A model generated the notes under the pieces. The model did no database searches and was not told the DNA's origin. It was given only the letters and a program-made list of their open reading frames with translations. Source: Qipengyuania aquimaris (GTDB lineage: Bacteria; Pseudomonadota; Alphaproteobacteria; Sphingomonadales; Sphingomonadaceae). Taken from it: a stretch of 64,000 bases of DNA. Position 1 is the stretch's first letter; each line of letters opens with the position of its first letter. This document shows positions 45,561 through 54,288 of the stretch, one piece after another. Made by a program: the position numbers and the translations under genes. The DNA lies in the NCBI RefSeq assembly GCF_009827445.1, contig NZ_WTYI01000001.1, positions 590,162 to 654,161 on the forward strand, written 5' to 3'.

Positions 45561-45874
45561 GCGGGCTCGGCTGCGGCTTCTTCGCCAGCTTCTTCCTCAT
45601 CCGGGACCACGGCCTCTTCAGGTCCGTGCTGGAGCTCTGAAAGCTCAGGGGTGAGCGCGCTGGTCCTGCAGACCTGTTCACCCGCCACGATCGTCGCTGC
45701 AATGCGGGACTGTTCCATCGCCTCGGGTGTGTTGTTGAAGGTCGGCACGACCGCCTGCGGCGCGATGCACTTGCGCACTTCGCGGCCGTCATCCTCGCCC
45801 GCGGTGTCAGCGTCTTGTGCGAAGGATGGCGAAGCCAGCAGGGCCAGGCCGGACAGGTACAGGGCAGCACGCAT
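45557..45874 (-). CDS. Secreted small acidic protein
   Basis: A 105-residue protein with a signal peptide (residues 1-19, ending SPSFAQ), two cysteines (RKCIAPQ and QVCRTS) and a strongly acidic tail (EEEAGEEAAAEPA). AGGAGA lies five bases before ATG 45874. No family recognised. It overlaps the imuB stop by four bases on the other strand. Confidence 0.7.
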   Translation of the reverse strand: MRAALYLSGLALLASPSFAQDADTAGEDDGREVRKCIAPQAVVPTFNNTPEAMEQSRIAATIVAGEQVCRTSALTPELSELQHGPEEAVVPDEEEAGEEAAAEPA

Positions 45875-45928
45875 GAAAATCTCCTATGCGCACCTTCTAC
45901 TGCCAGGCGCTTTCGCCTGCCTGAACCG

Positions 45929-46327
45929 TCAGGCGTCCGACACCAGCGACGCCCTGCGCGAGCGCTTCTGGCCGAGCGGTATCTTGCCGAAATTGGCCAC
46001 GGGACCGGTCTGGACTTCAACCTGTTCGACGGTCTCTTCGACGACGTGCATGGGAACCGGACGTTCGAAAATGATGCCGCAGCTCTTGTCGTTCGCCCAG
46101 ACGATCTTGCCGAAATGTTCGTGCCCGTTCCACGAGAGCAGGCCCGACACGCCTTCAGCAGGTGGGTTGCTGGTTTCCAGCCGAGCCCCGGCGTCGGAAA
46201 GGTCGGACAGGCGCCCGACCCGATCACCGCCCAGCATCTTGAGCGTGGCGGGACAATCGACGGCATAGCGGGCCGTCGCTCGCCGTTCCTGCGGCGCTAT
46301 GGCTTGCTTCCTGCGGAATAGCCCCAC
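45929..46327 (-). CDS. PilZ-domain cyclic-di-GMP-binding protein
   Basis: A 132-residue single-domain PilZ protein. It has both c-di-GMP contacts: RRATAR (R16 and R20, the RxxxR motif) and DLSDAG (residues 42-47, the (D/N)xSxxG motif). The C-terminus is basic. The start is GTG 46327 with AAGGGGAG upstream. It should bind c-di-GMP, but its target is unknown. Genes on both sides do not explain it. Confidence 0.85.
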   Translation of the reverse strand: MGLFRRKQAIAPQERRATARYAVDCPATLKMLGGDRVGRLSDLSDAGARLETSNPPAEGVSGLLSWNGHEHFGKIVWANDKSCGIIFERPVPMHVVEETVEQVEVQTGPVANFGKIPLGQKRSRRASLVSDA

Positions 46328-46407
46328 ACATTTTCTCCCCTTGGTTCCGCCTTGTGCGTTGCAAAGGGTAAATGTCGCGCTTCCCGACAGGATTACCGCG
46401 CCATTAG

Positions 46408-46444
46408 GAAACGGGCCGAAAGCGGCAAGCTTCCGACCCGTTTC
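46408..46444 (-). terminator. Long hairpin after the carbonic anhydrase gene
   Basis: GAAACGGG plus GCTTTCGG-type arms pair over about 16 bases with a five-base loop, 17 bases beyond the carbonic anhydrase stop. There is no clear T-tract, so termination is likely but not certain. Confidence 0.5.
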
Positions 46445-46460
46445 AAGAAGTTATTCGCCG

Positions 46461-47183
46461 TTATTCGGGTGCGACGAGGAGGCGCGTTCCCAGCGGCTGG
46501 ATCGATCGTGCGGAGGGGCCGAGGTTGGCTTCCATTGCCGCGATCTGCTCGGCGCTGGCAGTCATCACTTCGTCGGCCACATGCCAGTTCACGCCTTCGC
46601 TGCACGGCGGCGTGGTGAGCGAGCCCATGTAGCGATAGATGCCGGTATCTTCGGGCACCATGTCGTTCACGTCGAATTCGACTGCGGCGCCCTTGCCGGC
46701 ACCGACACCTGCCACGATGGTCTCAAGCGCGGGGTTGGCATCGCCTTCTTCAAACATGACGCCGAGGACGCCCAATTCGCCGCTTTCGGTGGCGTGGACG
46801 AAGTGAGCAACGAGGGGATAGCGCTTGCCGCTGATCGCATGCTCCGACGGTGTGTGGAAGTGAACCTGGATCAGGGCGAATTCCTTGCCACCCGAGTTCA
46901 TTCCGAGGCCGGCGGGAAAGTCCACCTGGACCTTTTCGGTGCCGAGCGCGATCGTGCCGCTGGTTTCGCCGAAACTGGTTTCCAGCGCCACATCGCCGCG
47001 TGCATTGGCTGCGCCGAGATCGATGGGCGACTGGTGCAAGCCCGCATCGCACAGGGCGTAGGCCGCATTCACGGTGGCCCAGCGTTCGGGGGAAACACCG
47101 TCACCGAAATTCCAGTCTTTTTCCTGCGCTGCGAGAGGTGTCGCGGCAAGACCGATCAGGGCGAGGGAAGCTAGATATTTCAT
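46461..47183 (-). CDS. Alpha-class carbonic anhydrase, periplasmic
   Basis: A 240-residue zinc enzyme that interconverts CO2 and bicarbonate. The signal peptide covers residues 1-19. The zinc ligands are H108 and H110 in QVHFHTPSEH and H127 in VAHFVH. A conserved QSPIDL and the C-terminal PPCSEG are present; Cys45 and the PPCSEG Cys may form the usual disulfide. It is divergent from the SOS operon, 225 bases apart. Confidence 0.92.
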   Translation of the reverse strand: MKYLASLALIGLAATPLAAQEKDWNFGDGVSPERWATVNAAYALCDAGLHQSPIDLGAANARGDVALETSFGETSGTIALGTEKVQVDFPAGLGMNSGGKEFALIQVHFHTPSEHAISGKRYPLVAHFVHATESGELGVLGVMFEEGDANPALETIVAGVGAGKGAAVEFDVNDMVPEDTGIYRYMGSLTTPPCSEGVNWHVADEVMTASAEQIAAMEANLGPSARSIQPLGTRLLVAPE

Positions 47184-47374
47184 TGCATACTCCAGACTGT
47201 CGACCAGAAGGTCGCTGATGTAGGTATGCCGACGATGCCTTTGTGTTTTGTGACAGGCCGCCAGCGTTACTTACGACCGACATCACGTGCGGTTGCACGC
47301 CAGAGGGGCCCGGTCCGTGGCCAATATACGCGGGATTTGCGGTGAGGTTCCCGCCTCGATGTATCTTTTGATAT

Positions 47375-47406
47375 TTGCGAATCCTACAGCGGAACGTATA
47401 GTGAAC
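47375..47406 (+). promoter_or_regulatory. SOS (LexA) box and promoter of the rSAM-udgX-dnaE2 operon
   Basis: GAAC, seven bases, GAAC at 47392-47406 is a perfect LexA box ending two bases before the ATG. It contains TATAGT (47397-47402), a strong -10, with TTGCGA (47375-47380) 16 bases upstream. The transcription start is predicted at about 47409, the ATG itself, so the mRNA would be leaderless. Confidence 0.82.
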
Positions 47407-47408
47407 AT

Positions 47409-48653
47409 ATGGCCGCGCAAACGATCCTGCAGAAACTCGAGATTCTCGCCGATGCGGCGAAATACGATGCTTCGTGCGCGTCGTCCGGCACGGCGAAGAA
47501 GAACAGCCTCGGCGGCAAGGGCATCGGCTCGACCGAGGGGATGGGCATCTGCCATGCCTATGCGCCCGATGGCCGGTGTATCAGCCTGCTCAAGATCCTG
47601 CTGACCAATCACTGCGTCTTCGACTGCCATTACTGCGTCAACCGCAAGAGCTCGAACGTGGCGCGGGCGCGCTTCAGCCCTCAGGAAGTGGTCGACCTGA
47701 CGCTCGCCTTCTACCGCCGCAACTATATCGAGGGGCTGTTCCTCTCTTCGGGCATCGTGAAGAATTCCAATCACACGATGGAGCAGATCGTCGAAGTCGC
47801 GCGTATCCTGCGCGAAGAGCACGATTTTCGCGGCTATATCCATTTGAAGACCATCCCCGAGGCGGATGCGGAAATCGTGCACCAGGCGGGGCTCTATGCC
47901 GACCGCGTCTCGATCAATGTCGAACTGCCGACCGACAGCGGCCTGACCCGTCTCGCGCCCGACAAGGATGCGCGCCAGATCGAAGGCGCGATGGGCAAGG
48001 TGAAGTCCGATCTCGTCGAGGCGAAGGATGCGAGAAAGCGTTTCCGCCATGCACCGCGGTTCGCGCCTGCGGGCCAATCGACGCAAATGATCGTCGGCGC
48101 CGATGCCGCGACCGATGCGGATATCGTTGGCAAGGCCAGCAGGCTCTACGACAATTTCCGCCTGCGCCGCGTCTATTATAGCGCGTTCTCGCCGATCCCC
48201 GATGCCAGCGCAGTGCTGCCGCTGAAGCGCCCGCCGCTGATCCGCGAGCATCGGCTCTACCAGTCCGACTGGCTGATGCGCTTCTACGGCTACAAGCCCA
48301 GCGATGTGATGCAGGCGACCGAGGCGGATGGAAACCTGCCGCTCGATATCGATCCCAAGCTCGCTTGGGCATTGAAGTTCCGAGAGGCCTTTCCGATCGA
48401 TGTGAACCGCGCGAGCAAGGAGCAATTGCTGCGTGTGCCGGGTCTCGGGGTAAAGGCGGTGGGCAAGATCCTGGCGAGCCGCCGCCACCGCGCTTTGCGG
48501 CTCGACGATGTGGCGCTGCTCACCCAGTCGATCACCAAGGTGCGGCCCTTCATCTGTACCGTCGACTGGCGCCCCGTCACCCTGACCGACCGCGCCGATT
48601 TGCGCAGCCTGCTCGCGCCCAAGTCCGAGCAATTGGAGCTGTTTGCCGCATGA
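47409..48653 (+). CDS. Radical SAM protein, putative DNA modification/repair type, with HhH domain
   Basis: A 414-residue radical SAM enzyme. The cluster motif C-x3-C-x2-C is CVFDCHYC (C69, C73, C76). The N-terminus KLEILADAAKYDASCASSG and the C-terminal helix-hairpin-helix (VNRASKEQLLRVPGLGVKAV) match the family known as a putative DNA modification/repair radical SAM protein (linked with UDG). The HhH suggests DNA binding. The reaction is unknown. It is the first gene of an SOS operon, sharing four bases with the next gene (ATGA). Confidence 0.9.
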   Translation: MAAQTILQKLEILADAAKYDASCASSGTAKKNSLGGKGIGSTEGMGICHAYAPDGRCISLLKILLTNHCVFDCHYCVNRKSSNVARARFSPQEVVDLTLAFYRRNYIEGLFLSSGIVKNSNHTMEQIVEVARILREEHDFRGYIHLKTIPEADAEIVHQAGLYADRVSINVELPTDSGLTRLAPDKDARQIEGAMGKVKSDLVEAKDARKRFRHAPRFAPAGQSTQMIVGADAATDADIVGKASRLYDNFRLRRVYYSAFSPIPDASAVLPLKRPPLIREHRLYQSDWLMRFYGYKPSDVMQATEADGNLPLDIDPKLAWALKFREAFPIDVNRASKEQLLRVPGLGVKAVGKILASRRHRALRLDDVALLTQSITKVRPFICTVDWRPVTLTDRADLRSLLAPKSEQLELFAA

Positions 48654-50086
48654 CCGCTCTCCAGCACGTCAAGCTCGGCACCTATTACGTGGTGCACCTG
48701 CCGGAGCCGGATGATTTCGACTTCTGGCGCGAGCGGGCGCGCGCGCTCGTCCAGAGCGATGTGCCGCCCGACCGTATCGCCTGGGTCGAGCCGGGTGGGA
48801 GCGGCGACCTCTTCGCGCATGGCGAGCGCCGCATGCCCGTGCCGCCGATGGATGCAAAGCCGGTGCGCGCCAACCGGCGTTTCGTGAGCCTGGCGAGGAA
48901 TGCCATCCTCCATTCCGATCCCGAGCGTTTTGCGCTGCTCTACCGCCTGCTCTGGCGGCTCCAGTCTTCCCCGCGGATGATGGAAGACAAGGCCGATTCC
49001 GATGTCCGCCGCGTGGAGGAACTCGACAAGAACGTGCGGCGTGACAGTCACAAGATGCACGCCTTCGTCCGCTTCCGGCTGGTGGAGAGTGAGGACGAAG
49101 AGGTGGGCGAGCATTACGTCGCCTGGTTTGAGCCCGAGCATCACATCCTGCGCGCCAATGCGGGTTTCTTCATGCGGCGCTTCTCCAACATGCGCTGGTC
49201 GATCCTGACCCCGCGCGGCAGCCTGCACTGGGACGGGGAGACCATGTCCGAAGGTCCGCCTGCCGAGCGTCACGATGCGCCCGGCGGCGATCCCATGGAG
49301 GACCTCTGGCGCACCTATTACGCCTCCATCTTCAACCCCGCGCGCCTGAAGATCGGCGCGATGCTCAAGGAGATGCCCAAGAAATACTGGAAGAACATGC
49401 CCGAGGCTTCGCTCATTCCCGAGCTGGTCGCGGGCGCGCAGGGGCGCGAGGCCAAGATGGTCGAGAAAGGCGCGCTGGAGTTCGAGGAGCGGCCCGATAC
49501 GCTCGCCGCGATCGACAAGGCGATCCATGCCTGCCGCAAATGTCCTATCGGCAGCCTCGATAACCATGCCGTCATGGGCGAGGGGCCGCAGGACGCGGCA
49601 CTGATGATCGTCGGTGAACAGCCCGGCGACCAGGAGGACCAGATCGGCCGTCCCTTCGTCGGTCCTGCCGGGCAGCTACTGGACGCGCATCTCGAAAAGA
49701 CAGGGATCGACCGGCGCGCCGCTTACGTCACCAATGCGGTGAAGCATTTCAAATATGTGCAGCGCGGCAAGCGGCGGCTGCACCAGAATCCGGGCGCGAA
49801 GGAGATCGATACCTGCCGCTGGTGGATCGAGAGCGAGCGCGCGATCGTGAAACCGAAACTGGTGCTTGCCATGGGGGCCAGCGCGGCGCGCGGGATGCTT
49901 GGCAAGACGGTGAGCATTTCCAAGGTTCGAGGGAGCCCCATTCCGCTGGAAGACGGCAGCGAGCTGTGGGTCACCGCGCACCCCTCCTACCTCCTGCGCC
50001 TCGAAGGTTCGGCGCGTGAAGAGCAGGCGCGGCTGTTCGATGCCGATCTCGCCGCAGTGAAGACGCGGCTGGAGGAGCTGGCGTGA
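48650..50086 (+). CDS. DUF4130 - UdgX-type uracil-DNA glycosylase fusion
   Basis: A 478-residue two-domain protein. The N-terminal ~260 residues match the DUF4130 domain found next to the radical SAM partner. The C-terminal half is a family-4-like UDG fold: CRKCPIG (iron-sulfur ligands), GEQPGDQEDQIGRPF (residues 322-336), TNAVKHFKY and the UdgX signature KRRLH, with His378. In UdgX of mycobacteria the equivalent His forms a covalent bond to deoxyuridine DNA, so this enzyme is likely suicidal. ATG 48650 overlaps the previous stop; dnaE2 follows after one base. Whether DUF4130 acts enzymatically is unknown. Confidence 0.9.
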   Translation: MTALQHVKLGTYYVVHLPEPDDFDFWRERARALVQSDVPPDRIAWVEPGGSGDLFAHGERRMPVPPMDAKPVRANRRFVSLARNAILHSDPERFALLYRLLWRLQSSPRMMEDKADSDVRRVEELDKNVRRDSHKMHAFVRFRLVESEDEEVGEHYVAWFEPEHHILRANAGFFMRRFSNMRWSILTPRGSLHWDGETMSEGPPAERHDAPGGDPMEDLWRTYYASIFNPARLKIGAMLKEMPKKYWKNMPEASLIPELVAGAQGREAKMVEKGALEFEERPDTLAAIDKAIHACRKCPIGSLDNHAVMGEGPQDAALMIVGEQPGDQEDQIGRPFVGPAGQLLDAHLEKTGIDRRAAYVTNAVKHFKYVQRGKRRLHQNPGAKEIDTCRWWIESERAIVKPKLVLAMGASAARGMLGKTVSISKVRGSPIPLEDGSELWVTAHPSYLLRLEGSAREEQARLFDADLAAVKTRLEELA

Positions 50087-50087
50087 C

Positions 50088-53000
50088 ATGCCCGAGAACG
50101 ACCTCCAGATACCCAAGCGGACGATCGATCTCGACCCTGCGGGCATAGACGCCCCTCCGCGCAGCCCCTTTGTCGAACTCGGCCTTGTATCCTGTTTCAG
50201 CTTCCTGCGCGGCGCGTCGGACGCGGTCGACCTCGTCCTGCAGGCGCGCGCGCTGGGTTATGACGCGGTCGGGATTGCGGATGCCAACACCATGGCAGGC
50301 GTGGTGCGCGTCCATACCGAGGCAAAAACACTCAAGCTGAAGCCATGTATCGGCTGCCGGATCGAAACGGTCGAGGGGCTGGCCTTCCTCGCCTATCCGA
50401 AAAGCCGCAAGGCCTATGGCCGCCTGTGCCGCCTGATTTCCGCCGGGCGCATGCGCACGCTGTCGGGCGAATGGCAGGAGAAGGGCGAATGCGACATCTC
50501 CCTGCCGATGCTGGCCGCGCATAGCGAGGGGGTGCAGCTGATCCTGCTTCCCCCGCGCGACCTTGCCCGCGAATTCACCGTGCCTGCATGGGCAAGCAAT
50601 GTCGTCGGGCTCGCCGGCGAGAAGGTGCAGGAACTGATCGCCGCACCCTTCGAGGACATCGTCCCGCATCTTGCCGCGGGCCTGCCGACCCTGCGCCATA
50701 TCGCTGCGGCCTTTCTTTATACCGATAGTGACATCGCGCGGATCGAACGGCTCGATGCGCTGGCCCGCGCGAACGGCCTGTCGATCCTTGCCACCAACGA
50801 TGTCCATTACGCGACGCCTGACAGGCGGCCGCTGCAGGACGTGATGACCGCGATCCGGCACAAGACCACTGTGGCACGCGCCGGGCACCTCCTCCACGGC
50901 AATGCCGAGCGTTACCTGAAACCGCCCGAGACCATGTACCGCCTGTTCGAACGCTGGCCGCACGCCATTTCCGCCGCGCGCGAAGTGGCCGATGCCTGCG
51001 ACTTCAGCCTCGACGAGCTGAAATACGAATATCCCGAAGAACTCTATCCAGGCGGCGTCGAACCGCAGGAATATCTCGAAAGCGAGACTTGGAAGGGTGC
51101 TGAGTGGCGCTATCCGGCAGGCATTCCGGACAGCGTCACCGAAACGCTGCACAAGGAACTGGCGCTGATCGGGAAGATGGACCTCGCGCGCTATTTCCTG
51201 ACCATCAAGGACATCGTCGATTTCGCGCGGGAGAAGGTCGACCCGCCGATCCTGTGCCAGGGACGCGGCAGCGCGGCCAATTCGGCCGTCTGCTACTGCC
51301 TCGGCATCACCAATGTCGACCCGGCACAGCACCAGTTGCTGTTCGACCGCTTCATCTCCGAAGACCGCAAGGAGCCGCCCGATATCGACGTCGATTTCGA
51401 GCATGAGCGGCGCGAGGAGGTGATCCAGTATCTCTATCGCAAATACGGCCGCCACCGCGCCGGGCTATGCGCCACGGTGATCCATTATCGCCCGCGCATG
51501 GCGATCCGCGAGGTGGGCAAGGCGATGGGGCTGACCGAAGACGTCACCGCCGCGCTCGCCAAGACGGTCTGGGGCGGGTGGGGCCGCGAGATTAGCGAGA
51601 AGCACGCCCAGGAAACCGGCATGGACGTGACCGATCCGCACCTGAAGCGGGTTCTCAAGCTGACGGAGCAAATGATTGGAATGCCGCGCCATTTGTCGCA
51701 GCACGTCGGTGGGTTCATCCTGACCGAAGGTGCACTGACCGAGACGGTGCCGGTCGGCAATGGCGCCATGCCCGATCGCAGTTTCATCGAATGGGACAAG
51801 GACGATATCGAGGCGCTGGGTATCCTCAAGGTCGACGTGCTGGCGCTGGGCATGCTGACCTGCATCAGGAAATGCCTCGACCTGCTCGACGATCATCACG
51901 GCCGCACGCTGACGCTGGCCAATGTCCCGCGCGAGGACCCGGAAACCTATGCCATGCTGCGCACGGGGGATTCGCTCGGCGTGTTCCAGGTCGAAAGCCG
52001 GGCGCAGATGAACATGCTTCCGCGCCTGCGCCCGCGCCAGTTCTACGATCTCGTCATCCAGGTCGCCATCGTGCGGCCCGGGCCGATCCAGGGCGACATG
52101 GTCCACCCCTATCTGAAGCGCCGACGCGGGGCCGAACCCGTGGTCATCCCTGCGCCAAGTCCGCAGCATGGCCCGCCGGACGAATTGTCGAGCATTCTCG
52201 AGCGCACGCTGGGCGTCCCGATCTTCCAGGAACAGGCGATGAAGATCGCCCTCGACGCGGCGAAGTTCTCCTCCAAGGAGGCAAACCGCCTGCGCAAGGC
52301 CATGGCCACTTTCCGCAGCCGCGGAATGGTGGACGAGCTTCAGGACATGATGGTCGAGCGCATGGTGACGCGCGGCTACGACCGCGAGTTCGCGCAGCGC
52401 TGCTTTAACCAGATCCGCGGTTTCGGCGAATACGGCTTTCCCGAAAGCCATGCGGCCAGTTTTGCGCATCTCGTCTATGTGTCGAGCTGGCTCAAATGCC
52501 ACTTCCCCGCCGCCTTCGCCTGCGCGCTGCTCAATTCGCAGCCGATGGGCTTTTATGCGCCCGCACAGATCGTGCGCGATGCGGCGGAACACGGCGTGCG
52601 TGTGCTCCCGGCGGACGTGAACCTGTCGCAATGGGACTGCACGCTGGAGCGGACCGGCGAAGGCGGGGCGGGTGCGGGCGACAGCGGACGGCTCGACAAG
52701 CATATCGCGCTGCGTCTTGGCCTGCGCCAGATCGACGGATTGCCCGAGGCGGTGGCGGCGCAGCTGATCGCCGAACGCGAGGCCAACGGCGCCTATGCCG
52801 ATGTGCGCGCCCTGCGCGACCGTGCCCGCACCGGTCCCGCCCATGTCGAGCGGCTGGCGAGCGCGGATGCTTTCGGCTCGATGGGCCTCTCGCGCAGGCA
52901 GGCCTTGTGGGATGCGCGCAGCCTTGTCGGCGGGGCGGACCTGCCGCTCTTCGCCGCCGCTGCTGCGCGCGACGAGGGGGCGGAGAAGCACGCTACCCGC

Positions 53001-53627
53001 CTGCCGCAGATGCCGCTCTCAGAGGAAGTCGTGGCGGATTACCAGACCACGCGTCTCAGCCTGAAGGCGCACCCTATGGCCTTCCTGCGCGCCAGCCTGG
53101 CCGAGCGCGGCTTCGTGCGCGCCTGCGACCTGCGGGCGAAGAAATTCCGCTCCATGGTCCATGTTGGGGGCGTGGTACTGATCCGTCAGCGTCCGGGCAG
53201 CGCCAAGGGCGTGTGCTTCATCACGCTGGAAGACGAGACGGGCGTCATCAACCTCGTCGTCTGGCCGGACCTGAAGGAAAAGCAGCGCCGCGTGGTCATG
53301 GGCGCGCGCCTGATGGAGGTGCGCGGGCGTGTCGAATACGATGACGAGGTGATCCACGTGATCGCGCAGCACATGACCGATGCGACAGACCAGTTGCACA
53401 GGCTGTCCGACGACATGCTCAACGCCCCGCTTGCGCGCGCGGACCATGTCTCTTCGCCGCTGCCCGACAAGTTCAATCCACGCGACAATCTGCGCGAGGG
53501 CAAGGACGATCCCTACCAGCCCGTCGAGCCGTGGCAGGAACCGCCGCCGGGCAATCGCGAATGCGGCTGGCATGGCAGCCATCCGCGCGATGTGCGCATC
53601 ATTCCGAAATCGCGCGACTTCCATTGA
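50088..53627 (+). CDS. dnaE2: Error-prone DNA polymerase DnaE2 (ImuC)
   Basis: A 1179-residue C-family polymerase for translesion synthesis after DNA damage. PHP domain at the N-terminus (FVELGLVSCFSFLRGASDAV). The palm carries PDIDVDFEHE with D432/D434/D436 and QGRGSAANSAVCYCLGITN. The C-terminal OB domain ends with LPDKFNPRDNLREG and the SRDFH tail common in ImuC. Proofreading is lacking by family. The start ATG 50088 is one base after the UdgX stop. The rSAM and UdgX genes precede it and imuA/imuB lie 4.5 kb upstream on the same strand. Confidence 0.96.
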   Translation: MPENDLQIPKRTIDLDPAGIDAPPRSPFVELGLVSCFSFLRGASDAVDLVLQARALGYDAVGIADANTMAGVVRVHTEAKTLKLKPCIGCRIETVEGLAFLAYPKSRKAYGRLCRLISAGRMRTLSGEWQEKGECDISLPMLAAHSEGVQLILLPPRDLAREFTVPAWASNVVGLAGEKVQELIAAPFEDIVPHLAAGLPTLRHIAAAFLYTDSDIARIERLDALARANGLSILATNDVHYATPDRRPLQDVMTAIRHKTTVARAGHLLHGNAERYLKPPETMYRLFERWPHAISAAREVADACDFSLDELKYEYPEELYPGGVEPQEYLESETWKGAEWRYPAGIPDSVTETLHKELALIGKMDLARYFLTIKDIVDFAREKVDPPILCQGRGSAANSAVCYCLGITNVDPAQHQLLFDRFISEDRKEPPDIDVDFEHERREEVIQYLYRKYGRHRAGLCATVIHYRPRMAIREVGKAMGLTEDVTAALAKTVWGGWGREISEKHAQETGMDVTDPHLKRVLKLTEQMIGMPRHLSQHVGGFILTEGALTETVPVGNGAMPDRSFIEWDKDDIEALGILKVDVLALGMLTCIRKCLDLLDDHHGRTLTLANVPREDPETYAMLRTGDSLGVFQVESRAQMNMLPRLRPRQFYDLVIQVAIVRPGPIQGDMVHPYLKRRRGAEPVVIPAPSPQHGPPDELSSILERTLGVPIFQEQAMKIALDAAKFSSKEANRLRKAMATFRSRGMVDELQDMMVERMVTRGYDREFAQRCFNQIRGFGEYGFPESHAASFAHLVYVSSWLKCHFPAAFACALLNSQPMGFYAPAQIVRDAAEHGVRVLPADVNLSQWDCTLERTGEGGAGAGDSGRLDKHIALRLGLRQIDGLPEAVAAQLIAEREANGAYADVRALRDRARTGPAHVERLASADAFGSMGLSRRQALWDARSLVGGADLPLFAAAAARDEGAEKHATRLPQMPLSEEVVADYQTTRLSLKAHPMAFLRASLAERGFVRACDLRAKKFRSMVHVGGVVLIRQRPGSAKGVCFITLEDETGVINLVVWPDLKEKQRRVVMGARLMEVRGRVEYDDEVIHVIAQHMTDATDQLHRLSDDMLNAPLARADHVSSPLPDKFNPRDNLREGKDDPYQPVEPWQEPPPGNRECGWHGSHPRDVRIIPKSRDFH

Positions 53628-53649
53628 GGCCACGGTTAAGGGCGCAGGC

Positions 53650-54288
53650 GTGATCGGCACCGAAACCCTCCTTGCATTCCTGATCGTCACGGCCACGACC
53701 AGCATCGTGCCCGGCCCGTCGATGATGTTCGTCATGGGGCAGGCCATCTGGCGCGGGCCGCGTTCGGGATGGGCGGCGCTGATGGGCATGCAGGTCGGCT
53801 ATTTCGTCTGGTGGGCTTTCGCCGCGCTCGGCCTTGGCGCATTGGCGAGCGCATATCCGCTGGCCTTCCGGCTGCTCGCGATTGCCGGTGTTGCCTATCT
53901 CGCCTGGCTCGGCATCAAGGCTATCCGCCATTCATTCCACGCGGACGAAGGCAAGGGCGACGCGCCGCCGCGCAAGGTATCCAACCATGCCTTTCGCGAC
54001 GGTATCGCGGTCGCGATCGGCAATCCCAAGTCCCTTGTCTACATGGTCGCAATCATTCCACCCTTCGTCGATCCGGAGCGCAGCGTGCCCTTGCAAATCG
54101 TCGTGCTGGCCGTGGTCGCCCTGGTGGCGGACCTCGTCATCGGTTGGCTCTATATCGCCGCCGGAAAGCGCCTCGCCCGGTTGATGGAGCGCGCGGCAAC
54201 GCGCGTCTGGATCGATCGGGGCATCGGAATCGTATTCATCCTGATAGCGATCGCCATCCTGGTCGATCTCATGGGTACGCAGATTTGA
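53650..54288 (+). CDS. LysE-family amino acid exporter
   Basis: A 212-residue six-helix exporter of the LysE/RhtB superfamily. TTSIVPGPSMMFVMGQAIWR near the start is the signature; AIGNPKSLVYMVAIIPPFVD is the second. GTG 53650 follows AAGG; the open frame to 53380 is a shadow of dnaE2. It likely exports a basic or neutral amino acid or homoserine lactone. It is 22 bases after dnaE2 and overlaps the next gene; read-through from the SOS operon is possible. Confidence 0.85.
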   Translation: MIGTETLLAFLIVTATTSIVPGPSMMFVMGQAIWRGPRSGWAALMGMQVGYFVWWAFAALGLGALASAYPLAFRLLAIAGVAYLAWLGIKAIRHSFHADEGKGDAPPRKVSNHAFRDGIAVAIGNPKSLVYMVAIIPPFVDPERSVPLQIVVLAVVALVADLVIGWLYIAAGKRLARLMERAATRVWIDRGIGIVFILIAIAILVDLMGTQI

